Origin: Bradyrhizobium sp. WSM471
GTDB taxonomy: Bacteria; Pseudomonadota; Alphaproteobacteria; Rhizobiales; Xanthobacteraceae
NCBI RefSeq assembly: GCF_000244915.1
Contig: NZ_CM001442.1
Location: forward strand, 7,018,012-7,082,011
Direction of reading: 5' to 3'
Length of the DNA: 64,000 bases
Under the pieces are notes generated by a model. The model did no database searches. It had not been told where the DNA came from and worked only from the letters and a program-made list of their open reading frames with translations. A program made the position numbers and the translations under genes. Shown here one piece after another: positions 45,233 through 54,902 of this stretch. The stretch's first letter is position 1, and each line of letters opens with the position of its first letter.

Positions 45233-46996
45233 GTGAAGAACATCAGCGCCACGCTCGCGATCGTCTGGCGAATCGCCGCCCCGTATTTCCGGTCGGAGGA
45301 CAAATGGGCCGGCCGCGGCCTGCTCGCCGCTGTCATCGCAATGGAGCTGGCGCTGGTCGCGATCGACGTCCTGGTCAATCAATGGCAGAACCGGTTCTAC
45401 AGCTCGCTGCAGGCAAGTGACTGGGATAGCTTCGTCAGGGAGATCTGGATCTTCATCGGCCTCGCCTCCGCCTTCATCGCGCTGGCGGTCTACAAGCTGT
45501 ACCTGAACCAGTGGCTCCAGATCCGCTGGCGGCAATGGCTGACCCGGCACTATTTGGGCGAATGGCTGCAAGGCGCCACCCACTACCGCATGCAGCTCAA
45601 GGGCGATGCGGCCGACAACCCGGACCAGCGCATCACCGAGGACGTCAAGAATTTCGTCGAGCAGACCCTGACCATCGGGCTCGGCCTGCTCTCGTCGATC
45701 GTGACGCTGTTCTCCTTCGTGATCATCCTCTGGGGCCTTTCCAACGCCGCGCCGTTGCACCTGTTCGGCGCCGATCTCATGATCCCCGGCTACCTGTGCT
45801 GGGGCGCGCTGGTCTATGCGATCTTCGGCACCGCGCTGACGCACTGGATCGGTGCCCCGCTGGTCAATCTCAATTTCGAGCAGCAGCGCTATGAAGCCGA
45901 CTTCCGCTTCAACCTCGTCCGCGTCCGCGAAAATTCCGAGCAGATCGCGCTGCTCAAGGGCGAAGGCGCCGAGCGCGGCCGCCTGCTGGACCGCTTCGGC
46001 TTCGTGATTGGCAATTGGTACGCCATCATGAGCCGTACCAAGCGCCTCACCGCGTTCACCGCGAGCTATCAGCAGGCCGCCGTGATCTTTCCCTACGTGC
46101 TGGTGGCGCCGGCCTTCTTCGCCAAGAAGATCCAGCTTGGCGACATGATGCAGACCGCCTCCGCCTTCTCGAGCGTACAGGGCGCATTGTCGTTCTTCGT
46201 CACGGCCTACCGGTCGCTGGCGGAATGGCGCTCGATCGTCGCCCGCCTCGACGGCTTCGAGATGTCGGTCGATGCGGCCGCGCACCTGCCGCCGCACGAG
46301 CCTGCGATTGCCCTCAAGGCCGCCGGCGGCAATCGCAATATCGCGCTCGAGCAGCTCTGCGTGAACCTGCCGAGCGGCACGCCGCTGGTCGCCGCCGACG
46401 CCTTCTCCGTCCAGACGCCGGAGCGCGTGCTGGTGACCGGACCATCGGGCTCCGGCAAGTCGACGCTGTTCCGGGCCATCGCCGGCATCTGGCCGTTCGG
46501 CACCGGCAGCATCTTCGTCCCGGAAAAGGCGAAGCTGATGATGCTGCCCCAGCGCCCCTATTTCCCGGTCGGCGTGCTGCGCGACGCGGTGGTCTACCCG
46601 GCCGCGCCGGGCGCGTTCGAAACCTCACGCGTCAGGGATGCGTTGATCGCGGTCGGGCTGCCCGACCTCGCCGAGCGGCTTGAGGAGGACGGTCATTGGA
46701 ACCGGATGCTGTCGCTCGGCGAGCAGCAGCGCCTCGGGCTCGCCCGCGCGCTGCTGCACGCGCCGGACTATCTGTTCCTGGACGAGGCCACGGCCTCGCT
46801 GGACGAGCCGTCCGAGGCCCGCCTGTACCGGTTGCTGGCGGAGAAGCTGCCACAGGCCACCCTCGTCTCGATCGGCCACCGCTCGACGCTGGAAGCCTTC
46901 CATACCCGCAAGGTGACGATGGTGAAGCACGGCGCGATTCACGTCCTCGGTGACGCTGGCGTGCCGGTTGAGAAGGAGCCGAGCGCGGCACGTTGA
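45233..46996 (+). CDS. ABC exporter, fused permease and ATPase (YddA/SbmA-BacA-like)
   Basis: 587 residues. N-terminal ABC_membrane_2-type domain with about six helices (IVWRIAAPYFRSEDKWAGRGLLAAVIAMELALVAIDVLVNQWQNRFYSSLQ in sense; WLQIRWRQWLTRHYLGEWLQGATHYRMQL). ATPase: Walker A GPSGSGKST (~403), LSLGEQQRLGLARAL signature, Walker B YLFLDEATASLD (~515). The family exports or imports peptides/cobalamin-like compounds; the substrate is unknown. GTG 45233 is chosen, preceded by AGGAGA; the frame to 45158 would add an untypical leader. Confidence 0.9.
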   Translation: MKNISATLAIVWRIAAPYFRSEDKWAGRGLLAAVIAMELALVAIDVLVNQWQNRFYSSLQASDWDSFVREIWIFIGLASAFIALAVYKLYLNQWLQIRWRQWLTRHYLGEWLQGATHYRMQLKGDAADNPDQRITEDVKNFVEQTLTIGLGLLSSIVTLFSFVIILWGLSNAAPLHLFGADLMIPGYLCWGALVYAIFGTALTHWIGAPLVNLNFEQQRYEADFRFNLVRVRENSEQIALLKGEGAERGRLLDRFGFVIGNWYAIMSRTKRLTAFTASYQQAAVIFPYVLVAPAFFAKKIQLGDMMQTASAFSSVQGALSFFVTAYRSLAEWRSIVARLDGFEMSVDAAAHLPPHEPAIALKAAGGNRNIALEQLCVNLPSGTPLVAADAFSVQTPERVLVTGPSGSGKSTLFRAIAGIWPFGTGSIFVPEKAKLMMLPQRPYFPVGVLRDAVVYPAAPGAFETSRVRDALIAVGLPDLAERLEEDGHWNRMLSLGEQQRLGLARALLHAPDYLFLDEATASLDEPSEARLYRLLAEKLPQATLVSIGHRSTLEAFHTRKVTMVKHGAIHVLGDAGVPVEKEPSAAR

Positions 46997-47194
46997 GGCG
47001 GCTCGAATAGCCTGACGTTATGGCCCTTCGTTGCGGCCATCTTTCGAGACGTCCGCCTTTGGCAGGCTCTCAGGAGGAGGTCTGTCGTCGGGGTGAAATC
47101 TGTGAGCCCTCGTGGTGAGGAGCCCGCCGGGCGGGCTTCTCGAACCATGCAGGCCCGTGGCCTGGCCCCAAAGCCCCAAAGCCCCAAAAGCAAA

Positions 47195-47220
47195 AGGGCG
47201 GCAGGTTGCCCTGCCGCCCT
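47195..47220 (-). terminator. Hairpin terminator of the porin gene
   Basis: AGGGCGGCAGG-TTGC-CCTGCCGCCCT (47195-47220). On the minus strand it is followed by TTTTGCTTTTGG. Confidence 0.85.
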
Positions 47221-47244
47221 CATCAAGTCGCTTCGGGAAGAAGC

Positions 47245-48255
47245 TTACTTCAGGTTGCTCATCGCCGTCAGGTCGAACGACAGCTTGGCAATGCCGGCCG
47301 CGCCGCACCAGTTGGAGCCGACGCCTGACGGATTGATCGCGGTCACGAAGGTGCCGGTCGAAGCGGTCAGGTTGCCGCGAGCCGCGTAGTCGCTGGTGAA
47401 GGCGTTGCAATCACCCTTGGAGAGATTGGTGTCGGAGTAGCGCAGGTCCAGCGTCGCCACCTTATAGGTGAAGCCGATGCCGAGATTCCAGGTGTTGTAG
47501 TCGGCATACTTGATGCCGTTCGGGAAAGCGACAGTGCCGTAGAAACTGTCGGAGGTGCCGAGCCATTGACGACCGAACTCACCCGAGACGTACATGCCGA
47601 CGCCGCTGGGGCCGAAGACGGTGGACGGCGCGGTGTACTTGCCGGTGACCGAAGCGTAGTTGCCCCAGGCACCCGAGTTCAGATAGCTCGGGGTGTAGTA
47701 TTCGGTGATGCCGAACGTCCAGTTGTCGTTCACCGTGTAGGTGGCCTTGCCGTAAACTTCGAAGAAGCTCAGGTCCTTCTTGATCACGTTGGTGTTCAGA
47801 AGGGCCTTCTCGGCGCAGCCAGCGCCCTGGAACACGCCGGCGTTGTCGATACCGGTGCCGCCGAAGTAGCAGGTGCCACCCGGATACAAGTAGCCCCAGA
47901 CGCCGATGTCGAAGGCGAAGGCGCCGAAGGTCGGGCGGATACCGCCGTAGATGTCGATTTCGCCGGCAGCACGGTTCGGGAACGAGATGCTCTCACCGGC
48001 CACGCCAACGTAGAGCTGGAGGTCCTTGGTGAGGTTGTAGCGCGGCTCGAAATAGGCGGCGACCGACGGCTTGTGATTCGACTGGGTGATGCCGCGGAAG
48101 ACGTAGTCGCTCATGATCGCGCCACCGAAGGCGACATCCCAGGGGTCAAAGGCGGGCGGCGGCGGCGCCTTCAGTGCCTTCACATGCATGTCTGCCGCGA
48201 AAGCCGAGCCCGTCACCATTGCCAGCGCCGTTGCCAACAAAGCCACTTTTTTCAT
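47245..48255 (-). CDS. TorF-family putative porin (outer-membrane beta-barrel)
   Basis: 336 residues from MKKVALLATALAMVTGSAFA (signal peptide), then a repeated beta-strand sequence with FDPWDVAFGGAIMSDYVFRGITQSNHKPSVAAYFEPRY in sense, the Gcw_chp/TorF opening. Many aromatic strand ends and the C-terminal LSFDLTAMSNLK suit an outer-membrane barrel. It would admit small solutes. ATG 48255 preferred; 48267 also possible. Upstream is a 417-bp gap with its promoter. Confidence 0.85.
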   Translation of the reverse strand: MKKVALLATALAMVTGSAFAADMHVKALKAPPPPAFDPWDVAFGGAIMSDYVFRGITQSNHKPSVAAYFEPRYNLTKDLQLYVGVAGESISFPNRAAGEIDIYGGIRPTFGAFAFDIGVWGYLYPGGTCYFGGTGIDNAGVFQGAGCAEKALLNTNVIKKDLSFFEVYGKATYTVNDNWTFGITEYYTPSYLNSGAWGNYASVTGKYTAPSTVFGPSGVGMYVSGEFGRQWLGTSDSFYGTVAFPNGIKYADYNTWNLGIGFTYKVATLDLRYSDTNLSKGDCNAFTSDYAARGNLTASTGTFVTAINPSGVGSNWCGAAGIAKLSFDLTAMSNLK

Positions 48256-48672
48256 TTCGATCCCCATCACCAGTTCTAAGACCCCAGCCGGATCCCGGAA
48301 GCCCCCCGGAACGCACGACCTGATTGCAAATTTCGTAACTGCGGCAATCTGGATGCAGTGGCGTAAACCGAGAAGCAAAAAACGCGGGCATCTGCCGACT
48401 TTTTGGGCGTTCTGACGATTCCACGGAAGGTTGTCAGCCTGTGTGTCTTCTCGAACACATTATTTGCATTCCAAAGTGCACTGGGAGGCCCGGGTTAGTA
48501 CGGGTCCTGCGGTACCGTGCTGCCCCCACCACGAATCAGGCTGCTTTCGGACAAGACCATCCTCCGCCCGCCGGCGCGCCGATGCAAAAAAGGCCGCAGC
48601 ATCACCGCTGCGGCCTTCCTGTTGTCGATCGTGGTCGTCGGATGGGATCCAGCCTTCGGCCTGACCTTGGGC
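48256..48672. other. Intergenic region upstream of the porin gene
   Basis: No gene supported. Contains the terminator of the histone-like gene (48586-48616) and the porin's leader region (48256-48420). The remaining ~160 bp carries no recognisable motif. Confidence 0.6.
48586..48616 (-). terminator. Rho-independent terminator of the Lys/Ala-rich protein gene
   Basis: AGGCCGCAGC (48591-48600) and GCTGCGGCCT (48607-48616), with the A-run 48586-48591 giving a U-tract on the minus strand. Confidence 0.93.
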
Positions 48673-49044
48673 TTACCCTTGTCCTTCGGCCGGTGTCGTG
48701 TCCGCAGAAGACGAAGGCATCGCCCAGCTTGTCTCGGCGGCGGCCTCGGGAGCCGGAGCTGCCGGCGTTGACGGCTTCGGCGCGGGAGCTGCCTTCGCCT
48801 TCTTCGGCGTCGCTTTCTTCGCAGCCTTCTTGGCGGCCTTCTTAGGGGCAGCCTGCTTAGCGGCTTTCTTGGCCGACTTCTTGGCGGCCTTCTTCGGCGC
48901 GGCCTTCTTGGCAGATTTCTTTGTGGCTTTCTTGGCAGACTTCTTCGCGGACTTCTTGGCTGCCTTCTTTGAGGTCTTCTTCGCCGCTACCGCCTTCTTG
49001 GCCTTTTTGGCCTTCTTGCTTTTTTTCTTCTTCGCTTTCGCCAT
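48673..49044 (-). CDS. Histone H1-like Lys/Ala-rich protein
   Basis: 123 residues from ATG 49044. Almost only Lys, Ala and Ser for the first ~90 residues (AKKSAKKSAKKATKKSAKKAAPKKAAKK and similar, in sense), followed by an Ala/Pro/Glu tail. Such proteins resemble the C-terminal domain of histone H1 and bind DNA non-specifically, possibly compacting the nucleoid. The repeat units (AAKK, SAKK) suggest variable length. A terminator follows. It sits between the porin and the glc operon with no obvious link. Confidence 0.85.
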   Translation of the reverse strand: MAKAKKKKSKKAKKAKKAVAAKKTSKKAAKKSAKKSAKKATKKSAKKAAPKKAAKKSAKKAAKQAAPKKAAKKAAKKATPKKAKAAPAPKPSTPAAPAPEAAAETSWAMPSSSADTTPAEGQG

Positions 49045-49143
49045 CGTGGTCCTCCTGTTGCCGCCGAACAATGGTCGATCGGGTGTCTTCAACCGTCACC
49101 TCCGGACGAAAGCTCAGCCCTCGAAAGCTCAGTCTTCGAAAGC

Positions 49144-50466
49144 TCAGTCTTGCGCGTTCAATGCCGGCCGCGATCCGCCCGTAGCCCAATCGAGAAGCTC
49201 AATCGTGTGTACGACCGGAACTGACGTGCCACTGGCAATCTGCACCATGCAGCCGATATTGCCTGCGGCAATCATGTCCGGCTTGACGCTCGCGATGTTG
49301 GCGACCTTGCGATCGCGCAACCGGCCCGCAAGCTCGGGCTGGAGAATGTTGTAAGTCCCCGCCGAACCGCAACACAAATGGCTCTCCGGCACATCTTTCA
49401 CCACGAATCCATTATTGGAAAGCAATTCTTTCGGAAGGCCCGTGATTTTCTGCCCGTGCTGCAACGAACACGCAGAGTGATAGGCGACGACGATGTTGTC
49501 CTGTCGCGCGGTGGCCGCGAGTCCAAGGCCGGCGACGTATTCAGTGATGTCCTTGGCGAGCGCAGAGACCTTCGCCGCATCGGCGGCAAACGCAGCGTCC
49601 TCTCGCAGAAGATAGCCGTAGTCCTTGATCACGGTGCCGCAGCCTGACGCCGTCACCAGGATGGCGTCGAGCCCCTCGCCGGCCGCTTCCGCGCGCCACG
49701 CCGCGACATTGGCGCGAGCCCGCCCCAATGCGTCCTGGTCGTTGCCGAGGTGATGGGTCAGCGCGCCGCAGCACTGCTCGTCCCTGACGAGGACGACCTC
49801 GATGCCGTGGCGCGTGAGGAGACTGATGGCGGCCTGGTTGATGCGCGGCGCCAGCACCTGCTGGGCGCAGCCCTGGAGCAGCGCGACCCGGCCGCGCTTC
49901 TTGCCGAGTGCCGCGAACACACTGCCGGCGGCGGGCCCCGGTGGCGGCAGCCGGTCCGGCGCCAGCGCCAGCATCGCCTTGAGGCGCAGGATCAGGCCGG
50001 GTGTCGCCGACGGCCGGGGCGTCGGCAGGAACGCGGCCAGCGGGCGGGCCAGCCGCGCCAGCCACATGCTGGCGCGGAAACGCTGCGGGTCCGGCAGGAC
50101 GAAGGCCAGCACCCGGCGCAGCAACCGCTCGGCAAGCGGCCGCTCGTAACGCTGCTCGATCCTGACCCGGGCCTGATCGACCAGATGCATGTAGTTCACC
50201 CCCGAGGGGCAGGTCGTCATACAGGCCAGGCACGACAGGCAGCGGTCGACATGTTTGACAACTTCGGCCGTCGGCGTCTGGTCCTTCTCCAGCATCTCCT
50301 TGATCAGATAGATGCGGCCGCGCGGGCTATCGAGCTCGTCGCCAAGCAGCACATAGGTCGGGCAGGTTGCGGTGCAGAAGCCGCAATGGACGCAGGCGCG
50401 CAGGATCTTGTCGGCTTCCGCGATGTCGGGATCGGCGAGCTGCGCGAGTGAGAATTCGGTCTTCAT
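49144..50466 (-). CDS. glcF: Glycolate oxidase iron-sulfur subunit GlcF
   Basis: 440 residues. Two 4Fe-4S motifs, CVHCGFCTATCP and CLSCLACMTTCP, are followed by two CCG domains (EQCCGALTHHLG, HLCCGSAGTYN). GlcF takes electrons from glycolate oxidation. ATG 50466 (MKTEFSLAQLADPD) overlaps the glcE stop by 4 nt (ATGA). Last gene of glcDEF. Confidence 0.95.
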   Translation of the reverse strand: MKTEFSLAQLADPDIAEADKILRACVHCGFCTATCPTYVLLGDELDSPRGRIYLIKEMLEKDQTPTAEVVKHVDRCLSCLACMTTCPSGVNYMHLVDQARVRIEQRYERPLAERLLRRVLAFVLPDPQRFRASMWLARLARPLAAFLPTPRPSATPGLILRLKAMLALAPDRLPPPGPAAGSVFAALGKKRGRVALLQGCAQQVLAPRINQAAISLLTRHGIEVVLVRDEQCCGALTHHLGNDQDALGRARANVAAWRAEAAGEGLDAILVTASGCGTVIKDYGYLLREDAAFAADAAKVSALAKDITEYVAGLGLAATARQDNIVVAYHSACSLQHGQKITGLPKELLSNNGFVVKDVPESHLCCGSAGTYNILQPELAGRLRDRKVANIASVKPDMIAAGNIGCMVQIASGTSVPVVHTIELLDWATGGSRPALNAQD

Positions 50467-51701
50467 GCCGCAACGCCCCGCGTCAGCCGGCCCCGGTTGA
50501 GGATGGTCTTCGGATCGAAACTGGCGCGGACCCGCTCGCTCAACGCGGCAAGGCCAGGGGCCTGCGGGGGGAATACATCGATCGTGCGCCTGATGTCCTC
50601 GGCCGCCCGGATCAGCGTGGCGTGCCCGCCGGCCGCATTGACACGTTCGCGCACGGCCGGGGCATGCGCGTCCGGCGTCGGTGGCAAAGCCGCCCAGACC
50701 AGTCCACCACCCCAATCGTAGATCAATTCGCCACCGGTCTCGCGCGCCAGCAGCGTCCCGAGCGCCGCGCCCGACGCCGGCGGACAGACGATCCGCCAGA
50801 CCGGCCAGGCCCCCAGCGCGCCGTCAGCCGCGAACGGCAGGACATCGCGGATCGTAGTCCACAGCGCCGCTGACGCGACGTCCTCGACCAGCGTCGCGGT
50901 TCCGAACGGCGCCAGCAATTCGCGCAGCGAGCCGGCACGGTGGGCGGCCGAGGCGGTAATGCCCTCGAGCCGCAGCATGGTCAACGCCTCGCTTTGACCT
51001 GCGATATCGCCGAGGCCTTCGATCTTGGTCCGGAACGCCGATGTCGGCAGGTGCGCGGCCCCGGAGACGTCGAAGGGCGAGCCGAGCGCCGCCGTCATCG
51101 CCTTGTTGGCGGCGGCATCGTCGAGCCCGCGCAGCAACAGCGTCCGCTCGGCCTCCGGCTTCGGCATCACCTTCAGCGTGACCTCGGTCATGACCGACAG
51201 CGTGCCCCAGGAACCGGCGAGAAGCTTGCAGAGGTCGTAGCCGGTGACGTTCTTCACCACCTTGCCGCCGGTCTTGAAGCTGTCGCCGAAACCGGAGACG
51301 GCATGCGCCCCAAGCAGATGGTCGCGCGCCCCACCCGCCTTGATCCGGCGCGGACCGGCCAGGCCAGCCGCGATCATGCCGCCGATGGTGCCGAGCGCGG
51401 GCGTGCCGAGCAGCGGCGCGGTGTTCATCGGCTCGAAGGCGAATTGCTGGTTCTTGGCATCGATCAGCGACAGCACGTCGGCCAGCGGCGCCCCGGCCTG
51501 GAGCGTGACAATGAGTTCGTTGGGCTCGTAGGCGATGATGGCGTTCAGCGCGGAGACGTCGAGCACGGCGTTGGTTGCCATCGCATGGCCGATGCCGCGC
51601 TTGGAGCCATGGCCGATGATCTCGAGCGGCTGCTCATTGGCAATCGCCGCGCGCACCACCTCTTCGACGTCTTTGGCGTCTCGTACCTTGAGCGTATCCA
51701 C
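50463..51701 (-). CDS. glcE: Glycolate oxidase FAD-binding subunit GlcE
   Basis: 412 residues, FAD-linked oxidase fold: EIIGHGSKRGIGHAM near the N-terminus, APLLGTPALGTIGGMIAAGLAGPRRIKAGGARDHLLG in sense (PP-loop binding region) and FKTGGKVVKNVTGYDLCKLLAGSWGTLSVMTEVTLKV. Middle gene of glcDEF: 63 nt after glcD, 4-nt overlap with glcF. Confidence 0.94.
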   Translation of the reverse strand: MDTLKVRDAKDVEEVVRAAIANEQPLEIIGHGSKRGIGHAMATNAVLDVSALNAIIAYEPNELIVTLQAGAPLADVLSLIDAKNQQFAFEPMNTAPLLGTPALGTIGGMIAAGLAGPRRIKAGGARDHLLGAHAVSGFGDSFKTGGKVVKNVTGYDLCKLLAGSWGTLSVMTEVTLKVMPKPEAERTLLLRGLDDAAANKAMTAALGSPFDVSGAAHLPTSAFRTKIEGLGDIAGQSEALTMLRLEGITASAAHRAGSLRELLAPFGTATLVEDVASAALWTTIRDVLPFAADGALGAWPVWRIVCPPASGAALGTLLARETGGELIYDWGGGLVWAALPPTPDAHAPAVRERVNAAGGHATLIRAAEDIRRTIDVFPPQAPGLAALSERVRASFDPKTILNRGRLTRGVAA

Positions 51702-51764
51702 GCCTGTAGCGGGTAACGAAGTTTGCAGCGAAAATCAAATTTGGCGCGTTGCAGCGAGGCGACG

Positions 51765-53258
51765 TTAAAATCGCGGGATGTCGGGAAACGCCACCCTCCC
51801 CGCGTGCACATGCATGCGCCCGAGCTCGGCACAGCGGTGCAGGGTCGGAAACACCTTTCCGGGATTGAGCAGGCCCTGGGCATCGAAGGCGCATTTCAGG
51901 CGCTGCTGCTGATTGAGGTCGATCTCGCTGAACATCTCCGGCATCAGATCCCGCTTCTCGATGCCAACGCCGTGCTCGCCGGTGAGCACGCCGCCGAACT
52001 CGACGCAGGCGCGCAGGATGTCGGCGCCGAAGGCTTCGGCGCGCTCGATCTCGCCGGGCTTGTTGGCGTCATAGAGGATCAGCGGATGCAGATTGCCGTC
52101 GCCGGCATGGAACACGTTGGCGCAGCCGAGCTGGTATTTTTCCGATAGCTCGCGGATGCGCGCCAGCGCCTTCGGCAGCGCGCCGCGCGGAATCGTACCG
52201 TCCATGCAGAGATAGTCGGGCGAGATGCGGCCGACCGCGGGGAACGCGGCCTTGCGGCCGGCCCAGAACAGGTTGCGCTCGGCCTCCGAGGCCGAGATCT
52301 GGCAGGTGGTCGAGCCGCAAGCGTTCGCAATCGTCTCGACCCGCGTGATCAGCTCGTCGACCTCGATCTTGGGACCGTCGAGCTCGATGATGAGCAGCGC
52401 CTCGACGTCGAGCGGATAGCCGGCGTGGACGAAGGCTTCCGCGGCATGGATTGCCGGCTTGTCCATCATCTCCATGCCGCCGGGAATGATGCCGGCGCCG
52501 ATGATGCGCGCCACGCATTCGCCGGCCGCCTCGACTTGCGCGAAGCCGACCATCAGCGCGCGCGCCGTCTCCGGCTTTTGCAGGATGCGCACCGTGATCT
52601 CGGTGATGACGCCGAGCAGACCTTCGGAGCCGGTGATGACGCCCATCAGGTCGTAGCCGGAATTCTCCGTCGATTTGCCGCCGATGCGCAGGATCTCGCC
52701 GCTCATCAGCACGATCTCGCAGCCGAGCACGTTGTTGGTGGTCATGCCGTATTTCAGGCAGTGCACGCCGCCGGAATTCTCCGCGACATTGCCGCCGATC
52801 GAGCAGGCGATCTGCGAGGACGGATCCGGCGCGTAGTAGAACCCGGCATGCGCAACCGCCTGGCTGATCGCGAGGTTGGTGACGCCGGGCTCGGTGACGA
52901 CGGCGCGGTTGTCGAAATCGATCTCGCGGATGCGCTTGAACTTGCCGAGGCCCAGGAGCACGCCGTCTTCCAGCGGCAGCGCGCCGCCGGACAGCGAGGT
53001 GCCGGAGCCGCGCGGCACCACCTTGATGCCCTGCCCTGCACAATATTTCAGGACGAGCGAAACCTGCTCGGTCGTGTCGGGCAGCACCACGACCATCGGC
53101 GGCTGCCGATAGGCCGTCAATCCGTCGGATTCATAGGCCCGCATCTCGGCAGGCGTATCGATCACGCCTTCGCCCGGCACGATTGCGCGCAATGCAGCCA
53201 CGATCTCAGCGCGGCGCGCAAGCACGGCCTGGTCGCTCGCGGGCATCATGATGGCCAT
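51765..53258 (-). CDS. glcD: Glycolate oxidase catalytic subunit GlcD
   Basis: 497 residues, D-2-hydroxyacid FAD dehydrogenase. FAD-binding elements include VVPRGSGTSLSGGALPLEDGVLLGLGKF, CSIGGNVAENSGGVHCLKYGMTTNNVLGCEIVLMSGE in sense, and the C-terminal HAGDGNLHPLILYD and CVEFGGVLTGEHGVGIEKRDLM. With GlcE and GlcF it oxidises glycolate to glyoxylate. ATG 53258 (MAIMMPASDQAVLARR) chosen; the longer frame to 53477 is not conserved-looking. First gene of the operon. Confidence 0.95.
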   Translation of the reverse strand: MAIMMPASDQAVLARRAEIVAALRAIVPGEGVIDTPAEMRAYESDGLTAYRQPPMVVVLPDTTEQVSLVLKYCAGQGIKVVPRGSGTSLSGGALPLEDGVLLGLGKFKRIREIDFDNRAVVTEPGVTNLAISQAVAHAGFYYAPDPSSQIACSIGGNVAENSGGVHCLKYGMTTNNVLGCEIVLMSGEILRIGGKSTENSGYDLMGVITGSEGLLGVITEITVRILQKPETARALMVGFAQVEAAGECVARIIGAGIIPGGMEMMDKPAIHAAEAFVHAGYPLDVEALLIIELDGPKIEVDELITRVETIANACGSTTCQISASEAERNLFWAGRKAAFPAVGRISPDYLCMDGTIPRGALPKALARIRELSEKYQLGCANVFHAGDGNLHPLILYDANKPGEIERAEAFGADILRACVEFGGVLTGEHGVGIEKRDLMPEMFSEIDLNQQQRLKCAFDAQGLLNPGKVFPTLHRCAELGRMHVHAGRVAFPDIPRF

Positions 53259-53531
53259 AACATTTCCTTCATGGCATATCCTTCCGGCCAAGGCCGCACG
53301 ATCGATTTGTCGCGATAAATCAACCACGTCCGCGGTGGTTTGGGTAGGCCATCCGAAAGTCGGATCGACGATCTTGCGCGAGTTCGCTCTGGGACAAGTA
53401 GGAAATCGTGAAACCTGCCATGGTTTGGCGGCTTGTCCAATCCGAGCAGGCCTGCCAAAACCGGCAGGTCCGACCATTGCCGATCAGGCATGCAACTGAC
53501 CAGCCCCCAGGGAAGAGACGAAGAGCACCCG

Positions 53532-53927
53532 ATGACAAAACTGATTTTTGGCGCCTTGACCATCCTCACCGCGATTGCCACCGCACCTGCCGCGATGGCG
53601 CAGGATGCCGCGGCCGGCAAGTCTTCGTTCAACAAATGCCTGGCCTGTCACGCGATCGGCGAAGGCGCCAAGAACAAGGTCGGCCCCGAGCTCAACGGCC
53701 TCGACGGCCGCAAGTCCGGCACCGCGCCGGACTACAATTACTCCGACGCCAACAAGAATTCCGGCATCACCTGGAACGAGGCGCAGTTCAAGGAATACAT
53801 CAAGGACCCCAAGGCCAAGATCCCCGGCACCAAGATGGCATTCGCCGGCATCAAGAACGAAACCGAGATCAACAATCTCTGGGCCTACGTGTCGCAGTTC
53901 GACAAGGACGGGAAGGTCAAGCAGTAA
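53532..53927 (+). CDS. cycA: Class I cytochrome c (c2/c550-type)
   Basis: 131 residues from ATG 53532. Signal peptide MTKLIFGALTILTAIATAPAAMA, heme-binding CLACH (C36, C39, H40) and axial Met102 in PGTKMAFAG. The length and motifs fit soluble periplasmic cytochrome c550, encoded by cycA in Bradyrhizobium. It carries electrons in the respiratory chain. Divergent from glcD. The symbol is by similarity. Confidence 0.88.
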   Translation: MTKLIFGALTILTAIATAPAAMAQDAAAGKSSFNKCLACHAIGEGAKNKVGPELNGLDGRKSGTAPDYNYSDANKNSGITWNEAQFKEYIKDPKAKIPGTKMAFAGIKNETEINNLWAYVSQFDKDGKVKQ

Positions 53928-53945
53928 GCGCGCGACGGGCGGCCG

Positions 53946-54902
53946 CTAATCGGCGGCCGCCTGCGCCGGCGCGATTTTCCCGATCATCATCTCGATCTCC
54001 GTCTTCACGAGATCCGGCACCGCGTTCTGCACCATGTGGCCGAGATCGGGCAGCACGATCAGCTTGGCATTCTGCACGGCGGCGGCGAACGGGCGCGCGT
54101 GAATGGCGGTCTTCACCGTCTTGTCGGGCTCGCCGGCGATGATCGTGACCGGCGCCGATATCTCGCCGTAGCGCGCGACCTGCGCGGCGACCGCTTCCTT
54201 CAGCGTCACCAGATCATAGGCATTGGCGATGAACTCGCGCGGGCGCAGCAGTAGCGGCGTCGCGGAGTCCTGCACGAAACCATCCGGCATCATTTGCGGC
54301 AGGAAGACGTTGCGCGCGCCAGGCTCGCTCAGGAAGTAGCCCAGCGGCAGGGTTATGGTGTAGGCGAGCAGCGGGCCGATCACGGGCGTTGCGATGATCT
54401 CGTTGTAGCGGCCGACGCCGCCGCGCCAGGGATGGGTGACGGGCGCGAGCATCACAAGGCCCGCGACGCGGCCGGGATGATCGAGCGCCAGCCGCGCGCC
54501 GAGCGCGCCGCTCCAGGAATGCACCACGAAGACCGCGCGATCGATCCCGAGCTTGCCAAGCGCCTCATCGATCATCCGCGCCTGCACCTCCGGCGTCGAA
54601 TCCTGCCGCCGCGCCCGCGTGCTCCAGCCGTGGCCGGGACGGTCGATCAGGATGACGCGATGATCCCTGGCAAGGAGGTCGCCGAGCGGCCGCCGCATCG
54701 CTTCGAGGTTGGAGCTCGCGCCGTGCAGCATCACGATCGGCAGGCCCGGATCGTGCGGGCCGATATCGACGAGGTGAAGCACGGCGCCATCGACCTCGAT
54801 CATCCGGCCCTGCGGTGGAAAGGCGCGTTGCACGGCGAGGACGCCGGCCTGCGTGACCAGCGCCAGCACAACCAGCGCGGTCACGACTGACATCACGATC
54901 AT
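53946..54902 (-). CDS. Membrane-anchored alpha/beta-hydrolase
   Basis: 318 residues from ATG 54902. N-terminal helix (MIVMSVVTALVVLALVTQAGVLAVQ), then a hydrolase fold: PIVMLHGASSNLEAM, VILIDRPGHGWSTR, and [19 protein letters not shown], with the nucleophile S131 in a HSWSG elbow (His instead of the first Gly). An Asp in EPDKTVKTAIHARP and a His in LPDLGHMVQ complete the triad. Substrate unknown. Start is uncertain; a longer frame runs to 55016. Confidence 0.8.
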   Translation of the reverse strand: MIVMSVVTALVVLALVTQAGVLAVQRAFPPQGRMIEVDGAVLHLVDIGPHDPGLPIVMLHGASSNLEAMRRPLGDLLARDHRVILIDRPGHGWSTRARRQDSTPEVQARMIDEALGKLGIDRAVFVVHSWSGALGARLALDHPGRVAGLVMLAPVTHPWRGGVGRYNEIIATPVIGPLLAYTITLPLGYFLSEPGARNVFLPQMMPDGFVQDSATPLLLRPREFIANAYDLVTLKEAVAAQVARYGEISAPVTIIAGEPDKTVKTAIHARPFAAAVQNAKLIVLPDLGHMVQNAVPDLVKTEIEMMIGKIAPAQAAAD

